Source: Branchiostoma floridae (lineage: Eukaryota; Chordata; Leptocardii; Amphioxiformes; Branchiostomatidae). From it: a stretch of 47,596 nucleotides of DNA. Made by a program: the position numbers and the translations under genes. Where the stretch lies: positions 18,629,610 through 18,677,205 of the forward strand of contig NC_049985.1 of NCBI RefSeq assembly GCF_000003815.2, given 5' to 3'. Positions 32,558-42,479 of this stretch are shown here, one piece after another. Position 1 is the stretch's first letter, and every line of letters begins with the position of its first letter. The notes under the pieces are model-generated. The model did no database searches. It worked only from the letters and a program-made list of their open reading frames with translations, and was not told the origin of the DNA.

Positions 32558-32920
32558 TTGCTGCTTAGTGCTGTATTCTTTCCGAGACATGACAGGTTTG
32601 TGACCATGGTGGACCCCATGTTTGCACCGAAGGCGCGCTCGCCCGCGCAACCTGCGTACAGAATTTCCGTCCAAAACCCCGAACCTGGGTACACACGCGT
32701 GAAGACCAACTTTCCCTTTTCTGAAGGTAAAAATAATGATCGTTTGTGCCGTTGTATTACACTTTTATTTCTACCACGTTTGTCGCAAAGACGCGCCCGC
32801 ACACCGTGTGCACAGGACCGTAAAATAACCCTGACTGAGACGACGCTGCAGGCACGCGCCGACCAACTTTCAAACTTATGTATCTTCTTACGAACAGCTT
32901 CGTTTGTGACAAATGATTAA
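32558..32920 (+). CDS. Open frame in array unit (120 codons, doubtful)
   Basis: This is the sister of 28177-28500, including MVDPMFAPKARSPAQPAYR and NPEPGYTRV. Early differences are mild (one silent TCT/TCC change and one Gln/Lys change), while later differences are not obviously silent. There is no recognised domain, and selection on the frame is not shown. Confidence 0.2.
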   Translation: MLLSAVFFPRHDRFVTMVDPMFAPKARSPAQPAYRISVQNPEPGYTRVKTNFPFSEGKNNDRLCRCITLLFLPRLSQRRARTPCAQDRKITLTETTLQARADQLSNLCIFLRTASFVTND

Positions 32921-34782
32921 GTAGCAACTAGAATTTTTAACCTAATCAGTAAGAGAATTAATTTTTATTCATTACATCTGTCGAAGCATGGCTATTAGTA
33001 GAATAAAGTGTCCTTGGTACTAAAAACATGTCCTGTTTACATTGACCAAAGGTTGAAGTTTGCCAAAATACTGCAGCAGTTTTATGGTGCCATAATTGAT
33101 CATGCAGTTTTTTTGTAAGCACAGAGGCCTGTGTCTACATTGCATTTACAATTATACAAAAAATGTCTCCAGATGTTGACAAGAACTGTAACTATGAAAT
33201 AAAAAAAGAACTTACAATTCCAAAAGGACAAGGAAAATCTGAAAGATTGTTTATGATTGTTGTGCTGCCTTTTAAATCTGTCACGTACATTTCTGCCACT
33301 TTTTTTCCTGCTTGAGACCGGTGCGTGCGTTTGCTGGGGATGTCAATATTCTTTGTTGTGGGTGACATCATTTTGCACCAACTATAGCGTTGAAAAGTAC
33401 CATCGACCGATCCACATGACAGGGACATCGATATCGTGCACTCTGTTGGCCATAATATATTAGACTAATGGGACAAATAACACGTAATAGACTGTAGACC
33501 AGGTTTTCAACTTGTCCAGGTCCTCCAAATCCAGTTTCTACCGTCAGTGGTAAGAATGACTGTCGTTGACTTCAGGTCGAGATTGTCCGCAAGATTGTCC
33601 GACATCTAGCGAACGGAACCGACAGTATTTAGCACCCAGGTAAGATACATGTAGATGCCCACTAGCGCTGCTTTCTAGAAGTAATCTCTGACTGTGTACA
33701 TCAATGTTTGTTGAGCTCAGCTGCTGCTTATTTCTGCATCCTTCGCTACACAGATTTATGATGGTAGAACACATGTTTGCCCAAAAGACACCCCCTGCAC
33801 ACAGAACTGTCCAAAATCCCTGGCCGGGAAGAGGGTGAAGGCACTAACAGACCGACTTTCAGAGTCATATATCTTCTTACGGACAACTTTGCTTGGGATT
33901 AATGATTAAGTAGCAAGGAGAGGTTTGAACCCAATCATTAAAATTATCTCTGTATGTTCAGTACATGTATAAATTTAGAGTATGGCTACTAGGTAGTTGA
34001 AAAATGTCCTTGGTAGAAACAAACTAAAAACGATGTCCTGTTTACATTGACAAAAGGTCGAAGTTGGCCAAAATATTGCAGCACTTTTTTTCTGCTTTGT
34101 TTCCTCAATGCTAAATACAGGTGCCTGTAGACTGCTATTAACGCCCTTTATTCATCTTGAAAACTCCGTTATGAATTGATAAGTATAGTTTCATTAACTT
34201 TGTTTTAAGATAAACAAAAAGTTCACATTCACAATTCTACTCGAAAATGCATCCATATGTTGACAAAAACTGTCACGATCAATTCAACCAAAACTAGTAA
34301 TCCTCTAAAGAAAGACTAATAAAAGCTGAAAGATTATCTATGATTGTTGTGCCGCCTTTTCACTTATGTCAGGTACATTTCTGCCACGTCTGTGCATGGG
34401 GCCGATGCGTGCGTTTGGTGTTACTGTCATAACTCTTTGTTGTGGGTGACATCATTTCGCACCAATAACAGCGTTGAAAAGTCTCGCCTTCCCAATCGGT
34501 GTTGCTTTCTAGACACGTTTGGCCATGTACATCTATGTTTACTTATTTCTTTTGCTGTATATTGCTGTATCCTTTTGAAAGGCATGGAAGGTCTGTGAAA
34601 GTAGACAAAACTTGCAGACCCTGCGTATCCCGTACGTACACCCTGCGTGTCCTCTGCGTACTGCACCGCCCCGAACACGGACCGGAAAGAGGGTGCACAC
34701 AAGCGCAGATCGACCAACTTTAGTTGAAAACATTTAAAAAATATTATATTCACAATAATACCCGAAAATGTCTCCACAAAAT

Positions 34783-35178
34783 GTCAAAAGTCGGACGGAA
34801 CATCGCCCGGTTATTGTAGGAAGCCCAAACTAGTCTGGCGCGAGGCAGTAGAGTTCGGGCAAACTCCGACCGAACAAAAGAGAGTCTAAAACCGTCGGAT
34901 TTCCGCCCGAGGATTGTCCAAGTCTTGGCCATGGCTCGGGCAAGCTCCGGTCGAGCTACAGCCAACCCATTCACGAACTCTCCGAGATCAACACTCGCCG
35001 CTGAGGCCTCGCTGAAATTAAGCGCAGCTGCAAGTACCCCGCAGACGCCTGCCAAGCTGCTAAAAATCGCTCAAGGTCCGCATAATCGCGAAAACGCCGG
35101 CCATACTCCGACCGAAAATGTCCATTTGGAGCTCGCCGACAAGTCTACCAAGCTAAATTCTTGATTTGTAAAGGGGGC
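34783..35178. mobile_element. GC-rich insertion, MITE-like, in array unit
   Basis: The sequence between AAAATGTCAAAA and CGCAGACCAACTTTC is foreign to the array, GC-rich, and repeats words such as CTCCGACCGA and CTCGGGCAAGCTCCGG. It ends AAAGGGGGCTTTACACG. The left side of the insertion also shows an array landmark (ATTCACAATAATACCCGAAA at 34749) out of order, so the unit was rearranged as well as invaded. Open frames on both strands here look like chance frames in GC-rich DNA. Confidence 0.5.
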
Positions 35179-36324
35179 TTTACACGCGCAGACCAACTTT
35201 CAAAGTCGTGCATCTTCCTAGGAACAATTTTGGTGTTGCACGTTGATAAATGTATAAGTAGCAAGTAGAGGTTTGAAGCCAATCACCCACTGCAGGTAGA
35301 ATATAATTTCTATGGTAGAAAACAACATGTCCTGTTTATATTGACCAAAGGTTAAAGTTGGCCAAATTATTGCAGCAGTGTTGCCGTGCTATAATCATAG
35401 GTAAACACAGACGCCTACAATATTGATCTTTCTACATCACATTTACAATCACACCTAAAAATGTCTCCAAATATTGACAAAAACTGTAACTATAGATTCA
35501 AAGACAACTCACAATTCCGCTAAAATTGAAGAATAACTGTTTATGATTGTTGTGTTGCCTTTTATTTCTGCCATCCACATTTATGCCACGTTTCTGCATG
35601 CGACCGATGCGTGCGTTTGCTGTGAATGTCACTATTCTTTGTTGTGGTTGACATCATTTTGCACTAATCGTAGCGTAGTAAAGTCCCATTGATCGATCTA
35701 CCTAATACTGGTATTGTGGAATCTGTTGCTCAGTTTATTTTAGAATACTGGGGAAAATAACACGTACCAAACTGTGGAAAAGGTCTTCAGTTTGTCGTGG
35801 TCTTCCACTTCCAGTTTCTTCCGGCACTAGCTGGTAAAATTGACTGTCGGTGACTTCAGGTTGAGCTTGCCAAAAACATTGTCCAACATCTAGCGAACCG
35901 TACCGCCTGTATCTAGCATCCAGGTAAGATAGTTTTCCACTAGCGCTGCTTTCTGAAAAGAAACGCACGTTTGGCCGTGTGTACGAATGTTTGAGCTCAA
36001 CTGCTGCTTATTGCTGTATCCTAATTGGCGAGACATGACAGGTTTGTGATAATAGAACAAATGTATGTCCCAAAGACGCGCCTGCCCGTGTCCCCTGCAT
36101 ACAGAACTGTCCAACATGGTTGGAGACACACGCAGATTAACTTTCAAAGTCATGCATCTTCTTACGAACAGCGTAGTTTGTGATAAATGATTAAGTAGCA
36201 AGGAGATGGTTGAACACAATCACTAAACGTCTTTCCGTATATCCATTCCAGGCATCAAAACATCACTAATTGGTAGAATGAAATGTTCTTGTTCGGACAA
36301 AAGCCGTCGCGGAGTGGTCTTAGT

Positions 36325-36424
36325 NNNNNNNNNNNNNNNNNNNNNNNNNNNNNNNNNNNNNNNNNNNNNNNNNNNNNNNNNNNNNNNNNNNNNNNNNNNN
36401 NNNNNNNNNNNNNNNNNNNNNNNN
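36325..36424. other. Assembly gap (100 N, unknown size)
   Basis: This gap ends the tandem array. Confidence 0.95.
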
Positions 36425-36570
36425 TTCATGGCCGGTTATATTCCTCTGGCCGGCTTACTCCTCTGATCAAGGAGATAAAAGCTCCTTGCTCTGATTTGTT
36501 CCATTTCTACGATTTTTCCAGCGATCCGGAGTCTGGTAGAGACTAGTTTTTTAACGTTTTTTAGTCGTTT

Positions 36571-36720
36571 TATCGGGCTTTCTATTTTGTCATTTTTCTT
36601 GAAGTACGCCAACCAGTTAGGTTTTGACATAGCAAGATAAAATAAAAAACAAAGAGCCAGATGAAAACGACTAAAAAAAACCAGCCGGAGCCTAACCTCT
36701 GCTTGGAGAGTAGGCTAAAC
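36571..36720. repeat. Dispersed repeat, left copy
   Basis: The words TTTATCGGGCTTTCTATTTT and TCATTTTTCTTGAAG recur in the same orientation at 37841-37877. The AACCTCTGCTT…GAGAGTA motif at 36692 reappears inverted at 37788. The 36.4-37.9 kb interval is therefore framed by related repeats. Confidence 0.55.
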
Positions 36721-37283
36721 ACCGTCCCCAGCTTATGTTACTGTCTAACGCCACGGAGGAATCTGCTTGGAGATTACGAAATAGAAACGGCCCGATATAA
36801 ATGCCTAAAAAACGCCACCAAAACAACCGCTGCTTTGAGAGTAGGACTTCACAAATGAGTTGGAAATAGTTTATACTTATTAGTAGTAACGTTACTATTC
36901 ATATAACCGACAATGATTTGCGCGTGGTCTGTTTGAACCATGTTTGCATTCCACAAATAGGAGTTCAATGTTCGAGCAAGGAGGTTTTGATAGGCCCCTG
37001 ACAAGGCGCACAGATGCTTCACTTCTAGACTACTAAACAAACAACAAAAGAAAACCAAGAGTGGGATATGCTGATTATGTTGGCCGAAACCATTTTCACG
37101 AGAATAACTATGCGCTATTCAGTACGACCAATCTCCCAGTCTTTAACTGATCTGCACGATTGTATTGGCCAAGAAAGAAAAAAAGTTAGACGAATTATCA
37201 GTAACGTTCATAAAACTATGAAAATGACTGTATTCAAACATCGTTTTGCTGATGTTACGACAGACCCCAACCCCTAACCCAAT

Positions 37284-37731
37284 GTGTTTTCTTCCAAAAG
37301 TTCTTTTGTTATTCTATGCGCCAACAACGGCTACGTGATAATTACCTCTTACGCTGTACTATCGGTACACGGACCACGCTGTTTTGTAAAGGTCGAATTC
37401 CATCACAAAACGTACGCTGTTGCACAGGAATCGCCTTTCATTCTTCGGGAGAACAAATTAGTTTACGCCGAGTTTGTCAAGGTAAGTTTAGTCTTCTATT
37501 GTCTCCTTGAAAACACTTTGAAATCACGGTCATAGGCTGGTTGTTTTTCAGGGTCCAGACAACACAAAGAACATGTGCATTGGATCGTTGTGTACTCACG
37601 TGAGTGACTGTCCAAAACGTGTGCCATTTTTCCATACGCACTGTATGTTTGTTACTAAATCAAGCTCAAAACTTCTGAAACCAATGGGTTTTGTTAGACT
37701 CCTTGCTGAGACAAGTAATGTTTCAATTTAA
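37284..37731 (+). CDS. Unrecognised two-exon ORF with 70-bp intron (hypothetical)
   Basis: The frame 37284-37481 ends FVK and meets a GTAAGT donor. A TTTTTCAG acceptor at 37544-37551 opens 37552-37731 in the same phase (0), beginning GPDNTKNMCIGSLCTH and ending at TAA. The second part has closely spaced Cys and His residues (C-x4-C-x-H-x3-C, later H-x-H-C) that could bind zinc. No initiator ATG was found: the frame enters from upstream and 37284 is a GTG. It may be a fragment of a transposon protein or of an unknown gene. I cannot name it. Confidence 0.3.
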
Positions 37732-37840
37732 TAGTAATCAAAACAACAAGAGAAACCGTTGTCTGTAGACCAAAGTGAAGTCAGGGGTTACTCTCAAAGC
37801 AGAGGTTAGGTTCTAGCTGTTTTCTAACGTTTTTGTTTTT

Positions 37841-37890
37841 CTTTATCGGGCTTTCTATTTTGTCATTTTTCTTGAAGTTAGGTTTTGCAA
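37841..37890. repeat. Dispersed repeat, right copy
   Basis: Direct match to 36571-36625 (TTTATCGGGCTTTCTATTTT … TTAGGTTTTG), without the 12-bp TACGCCAACCAG insert of the left copy. It lies just before the acceptor of the exon at 37921. Confidence 0.6.
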
Positions 37891-37920
37891 AACTACGAAA
37901 ACCTCGCCCTCCTTTTTCAG

Positions 37921-40900
37921 CACTGGAACCCAGTGCTGAGGATGGCGTCAGCACTGGATTTCCAGNNNNNNNNNNNNNNNNNNNNNNNNNNNNNNNNNNN
38001 NNNNNNNNNNNNNNNNNNNNNNNNNNNNNNNNNNNNNNNNNNNNNNNNNNNNNNNNNNNNNNNNNCAACACGGCACAGCTTAAGGAGATCAATATCAGAT
38101 TCGGCAGCTGGACAGGAAGGTGGGCGAGTTGACACGAAGCGTCAGCGATCTGCAGCTGGGACAGGAGTACCTTCAACAGGTCATCCTGTACGGCAGAGAT
38201 GAAAAGCGACTGAGGAACATGCTGGACACACATGCTGAAATGGAAATCAGAAATGGACAGTACGAGCTACCCGGCCACAACATTCAAGCTTGGGCAGACA
38301 GTGTGCTCAGTTACCGTTCGGATGGAGTAGATCAGGTATGTGAACATTGAAAAATACTACTATATAGAAAGGTATATCTGTTGAGTTCGACATGACATGT
38401 AATCATTCAGAAGAAGTTGGTTGTGTAAATTGTTTATTCCAAGTTCATTTGTTGTTTGCGTACCTCTGTTGTCTACTTTAGCAGTTCGCGAATATGTTGT
38501 CTTCAAAGCAAGATAAAATCTTTTGAAGAAACATATACCAAGTTGTTTTGGTTCATGTTTCTATTTGTCTTGACTTTTGTAGGTATTGTACAATCTATTG
38601 GATATGGTGAAACCTCACTCCGGAGTCTTCGGGGGAAAATCTCTGATGGAAATATGTCATCTGCGACTCATCGACAGGGACAATCTGGAAAAGTATACGG
38701 AGAAGGTATGGACTTGTTCTCGTGCGCAATTCGTATCATAGACATACAGTTAATCTATGGAAACGTTAGCTAATGTTTGGTTGAGAAATACACCGATAAG
38801 TGTTTAATCCATAGCAGTCCTTTGAAGAACAATGTAAGAATAAAAGCAGCTAATTCTGGGCCATATTAGCAAAATGTTACTAGACAGTTGCGCCTGAGCA
38901 TGTCCTAGCTAAGCGCGTTATGTAAATGTATGCCATCATTGTGATTTCGTCCGTGACTGAAACTTTAATGTTAATTTTTACCAACCAGATGCAACAGAAA
39001 GCTGCTCAGGTCTATGGGCTCATTGGAGGTGGATATGCTGTATGGATCACAGCTCTGCGCATTAAAGACCGTGCAAGTGAGATTCCAGCCAAGACAAGGG
39101 AGATGAAAAGCGAGCTTAGTACTGTGGGGACATCCCTACTAAAATATACCAGTAAGTGTCATGTTGAAACCTGACAGAATGCATTCTTTTAAATATGTTA
39201 TTCTGCGTTTGGAGCAGAACGTTCTCCTGAAAATTAGTCTCAGGAAAGATTAGGATTTTTTTTAAAATTCTTTAATGTTTTACATGTATTCTTTATGATA
39301 GAACCGAAGAACTGGCGCGCGGATTGGCGTTGTGGGCCAGCCTACCCTGCAGACAACGGAAAACCTGCAAAATGCCACCCTGATAGCAAATTCCCATGCT
39401 GCTCCCCAAACAACTGGTGCGGCAACACTGCAAACCACTGTGGCTGTGCTGGATGTGTCGACTTCCGGGGGAAAGGTACATCCTTACTCTATTCCTTCCT
39501 TAGAAAAACACCAGGAATTCTGCTACTCCAGATATTCTTTTACTGTATAAACCTTTAACTACTATCTGCCAGTCAGGCTGCTTTGACCACGATCACTGCT
39601 AGGTCTGAGCAATCAGTCACACCTTATTAACCCCATGCTATCAGCTGCAGGCGCTAGACAGCTCCACTATCCTTCAATAGTAATGGCTCCTCGTATAATA
39701 CTAGAGTAGAGACCTCATACCTCCATTAAATATTTAGAGCCTTTGTAGATTTAATCCAAACGTCTTACACATTCAGCTAATTTATGCAAAATGATGTTCA
39801 TCATTGACTTACACATATCACCAGTATAAAATTCCCTTCATTTTGTGCTTGCCATATTTGCCATATTTGCATAGATTATGCAAATCAGTTCTTCATTTGT
39901 ATATTTGATGACTGTTTATGTTCCGGCTATCATGAATTACCTGTGTTACATTTATTGAAGTCCAGTTATGGAAAACAATGGAATTATACAAATTCCTCAC
40001 TCCCCATTTGCATAGCATGTACATCATTATCAATATATTTACTTAAGCTACCTGCATACCTAAAATGATCGAAATCTTTGGAATGTCTTGACAAAAATGC
40101 CCCTGTGCTCAAAACTGACCCACCTTGTTCTAATTTCGAAAGTTATCTGACACCCATATTTCAAGACCATATTATACCAAAGGCTCCTGCAATTGTAACC
40201 CTATCCGCTAGATACAGGGGGCCCGCAACTTACTTCACTTTTTCCCGATCACAAGAGATTCAAAACCATTCCCATAGCGTGTTCAGAACACGAGATAGCA
40301 AAGCCAGAAGTAACACTGCAGTACCAATAAAAGCCGCTAGGTGGCTAAGAACCTTATCATTTCGAGCGTTGTCACAACCCACCAAAACACAAAGGATGAA
40401 ACCAACCCATTGAACCGTTCTTGAATCATCTTGTTGACAAACACAGGCTCAAACACACACACACACACACAAAGAAACACACACACACAAACTGAGGTAT
40501 TCATAATGGATTTTCAAGGCTTTACTAGATTGGCATTTAAGTGTGACAACATAGTCACCTACTTTTACTGCCTGCGAAGTTACCATTGTGGTGCACAGGA
40601 CCAATGCCAACCTACAGCTAACATAATCAATACTTTGTCAATGAGCATTAAGGATGTATAATATACTGCATAGAAGACTAAAATATATTTTGATATTTTT
40701 GCTATTTGTCTATTTTAAAGCGTGGCGTGATGATTTGCGGTGCGGTGCGGGCTACCCGGCACCTAACGGACAACCTGCTAAATGTGACCCTGACGGCAAA
40801 TACCCATGTTGCTCCCCGGGCAAGTGGTGTGGCAAGACTACAGATCACTGTGACTGTTCTGGCTGTGTCGACTACAGGGAAAAAGGTTTGTAATCACTGC

Positions 40901-42451
40901 TACATACTGTACCAGAGAAGGTGGCTTTAAAATAATTTCTATCTCTAGAACTAAAGTCTATTCAAAATACATCGCCATATAACGTAAATGCTTGAGAGAT
41001 GTAAATATCTTGCAAAGTGAAAATATCTGGGTTAATTGCAATATCGTATTAACGGACGGGAACACCAAAATGAAGTTAACCCTTGTCCTGCTGGCAATTT
41101 TTTACCCATATACCCTCCCTGTTCTGGGCTATTTGCCCTATAGTGTTATACATCAATAGAAAGCTGAGAGTCTCTACTTTAAAAAAATGTCTTTTAAGTT
41201 TTACCCAAAGTCATAAAAAATGACATGCAAGGGTAATAAATCAATAAAACAAGTTATTTTCATTAACTTTTGTATTATAATACCTGAATTTTATAATTAA
41301 TCTTAGTATCAACACTACAACATTCCTATGACATCCTGATAACATCAGAACCACACATGCAGCAAAAAAAAATTACCCAGGTATCACTGCAAGTAAGTTT
41401 ATGGCTAGGTATTGTCCTGGGTGCTGAACAGGCTGTTCAATAGAATAATGATCAGCTCCATCTGTCACTAATTATTTGCCACATCAAGGTACTTAATGAC
41501 CTCCACAAAAGTAACCAAGGTCGAAGCTGCAGCTTAACAGCCTGTCCTAAGTCGTTTTTTGTAGCATGGTGGTGATTTTTCATGAAATTGGTAAAGTTCA
41601 CGTGCATATCTTCTTTCCTGATGTTCAGCAGCATTTCTTCACCATTCTTGTCCAAAATTGTATGTTTTGCTTCAGAATCGGTGGGGAAAGGCTACTTATG
41701 CGCTTGTAACCAAGTTAACTTTGACATTTTAGCGAATAAACCAAGAATTTATGCCCCAAAACACGAAAAAAAGATGAAAGTCTGCATGGGGGTCCCGACA
41801 ACGATTTACGCTGAATTCAGAAGAACCCCCTTTGTATTACGCTAAATCAAGGAAGGCAATTACGCTAAATTTCGCCGCCTCCCTACAAATTACGTAGATA
41901 ATATGGTTTTCCCTACGAGTTACGGGAAATGAAAATAGGCTGCCTACGCCTTACGCAAAAGAGCATGCAGACCCTCATGAAAAAAAATATTTGCAGACGA
42001 CAGTCGGCCATCTTGGTTCATTAACATAACTTATGCCAGCAAAGAACTCTGGGATTGATTGCACAACCAGCATATTGGCCCATTCATGCAGTACCCAGCT
42101 ACTTCACAGCTGTTCCTGGTTACCACACGGAAGTCTCATATGTTCCTGTGGGAAATACCCCCAACCGCGCCTGCATTCTTAAGTACTTTATACGCTGTAA
42201 TAGGAACGTGGAATATTTGCTTATCTTTGAAAACGTTTGTTCTTTAATCAGTTACGTCTTTTTTTGTTTTTCTTGAAGCGTGGCGAGATGATTTCCGGTG
42301 CGGTGCGGGCTACCCGGCACCGAACGGGCAACCTGCTAAATGTGACCCTGACGGCATATACCCGTGCTGTTCCAAATACAACTGGTGTGGCAACACTGCG
42401 GATCACTGTGACTGTTCTGGATGTGTCAACTACTTTTCTTTGGGTCTGTAA
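37921..42451 (+). CDS. Hevein-like-domain secreted protein gene, 3' exons (spliced)
   Basis: Exons are: 37921-38335 (interrupted by the gap 37966-38065), 38583-38705, 38989-39151, 39302-39475, 40721-40885 and 42279-42451, all with AG/GT borders and continuous phases, ending in TAA. The first three encode a helical region: NTAQLKEI and QLDRKVGELTRSVSDLQLG look coiled-coil, then LLDMVKPHSG and a hydrophobic GLIGGGYAVWITALRIK stretch. The last three each encode one eight-cysteine hevein-like domain. One base appears to be missing at about 38094-38105, because the frame before it (NTAQLKEINIR) and after it (QLDRKV) differ by one; this is probably an assembly error beside the gap. Exon 37921 can start in phase 0, as exon 19783-19814 requires, so I join this to 17478-19814. 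The family as a whole is not recognised. Confidence 0.7.
37966..38065. other. Assembly gap (100 N, unknown size) inside an exon or intron
   Basis: The gap lies after the TTTTTCAG acceptor at 37913-37920 and before coding sequence that resumes at 38066. Confidence 0.95.
38583..39151 (+). CDS. Helical-region exons of the hevein-like protein gene
   Basis: Exon 38583-38705 (41 codons, phase 0 to 0) starts VLYNLLDMVKPHSG. Exon 38989-39151 (54 codons plus one base, ending phase 1) starts MQQKAAQVYGLIGGGYAVW and ends TSLLKYT. Amphipathic helices and a Gly-rich hydrophobic segment are predicted by eye. The gap-side exon 38066-38335 precedes them. No catalytic motif is visible. The phase-1 exit matches the three domain exons that follow. 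Confidence 0.7.
39302..39475 (+). CDS. Hevein-like domain 1 exon
   Basis: The symmetric phase 1-1 exon has the cysteine pattern C-x13-C-x7-CC-x5-C-x6-C-x-C-x2-C. The core CC-x5-C-x6-C equals that of hevein (chitin-binding type 1, CBM18). Ser after CC and the Trp before the third-block Cys (CCSPNNWCG) are kept. The positions equivalent to hevein Trp21 and Tyr30 are Asn and His here, so chitin binding is uncertain. It starts KPKNWRADWRCG. Confidence 0.8.
39476..40720. other. Intron with dispersed-repeat sequence
   Basis: This intron lies between hevein-like domain exons 1 and 2. It contains octamer-like ATGCAAAT words near 39886 and CCGCTAGATACAGGGGGC near 40205, reminiscent of the intronic repeat at 18954-19175. 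A 111-codon frame (40078-40413) lacks splice support and is not called. Confidence 0.4.
40449..40492. repeat. (AC)n microsatellite
   Basis: Two ACAC runs are separated by AAAGAA, in the intron between hevein-like domains 1 and 2. Confidence 0.9.
40721..40885 (+). CDS. Hevein-like domain 2 exon
   Basis: The phase 1-1 exon starts AWRDDLRCGAGYPAPNGQ and contains CCSPGKWCGKTTDHC. It has the same eight-cysteine spacing as domain 1. It is closest to domain 3 (identical NGQPAKCDPDG core), which implies duplication of this exon more recently than the split from domain 1. The hevein Trp21 position is Gly and Tyr30 is His. Confidence 0.85.
40886..42278. other. Intron, no gene seen
   Basis: The segment 41776-41975 repeats TTACGCTAAAT and is framed by GTCTGCATGGGGGTC and GCATGCAGACCCTCATG, a possible small inverted-repeat element. 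Nothing else is supported. Confidence 0.4.
42279..42451 (+). CDS. Hevein-like domain 3 and C-terminus (last exon)
   Basis: It starts AWRDDFRCGAGYPAPNGQ, contains CCSKYNWCGNTADHC, and ends VNYFSLGL followed by TAA at 42449-42451. Domains 1 and 2 end in VD(F/Y)R and run into a donor, whereas this one reads into a stop, so the duplicated exon has become terminal. Tyr replaces Trp at the hevein Trp21 position, the only one of the three with an aromatic there. Confidence 0.85.
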
Positions 42452-42479
42452 TTGGTGCAGTTAACTCATAAACTCTTTT

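Larger units (their letters stand above)
22170..36324. repeat. Tandem array of about ten diverged ~1-kb units
   Basis: The same ordered landmarks recur: an ATTCACAATTATACTCGAAA-type start, ACATTTCTGCCACGT, a TGACATCA…CCAATCACAGCG block, an ACTCTGTTGCGCAGT segment, a CAGGTAAGAT motif, CACTAGCGCTGCTTTCTAC, and GTCCTGTTTACATTGACC. Approximate unit starts: the first in the preceding gap, then 23140, 24670, 25520, 26520, 27586, 28690, 32005, 33140, 34220 and 35450. After subtracting insertions each unit is about 0.85-1.1 kb. Units differ by many substitutions and indels. Some resemble every second neighbour more closely (28081-28490 and 32508-32910 are nearly alike), which suggests a two-unit higher-order repeat. 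The array fills the proposed large intron. Confidence 0.8.

Noticed and set aside
34750-35055. 101-codon Ala-rich minus-strand frame
   Set aside because: The segment is a GC-rich foreign insertion where long frames arise by chance on both strands.
22182-35700. Minus-strand frames recurring in array units (SKRTHPAACRNVAEMYPT-like)
   Set aside because: They recur because the units are related; stops and frame changes appear in most copies, and there is no splice support.
22170-36324. CRISPR-like or centromeric satellite interpretation of the array
   Set aside because: Units are ~1 kb, diverged, single-locus as far as visible, and lie in animal DNA with introns; neither idea fits.
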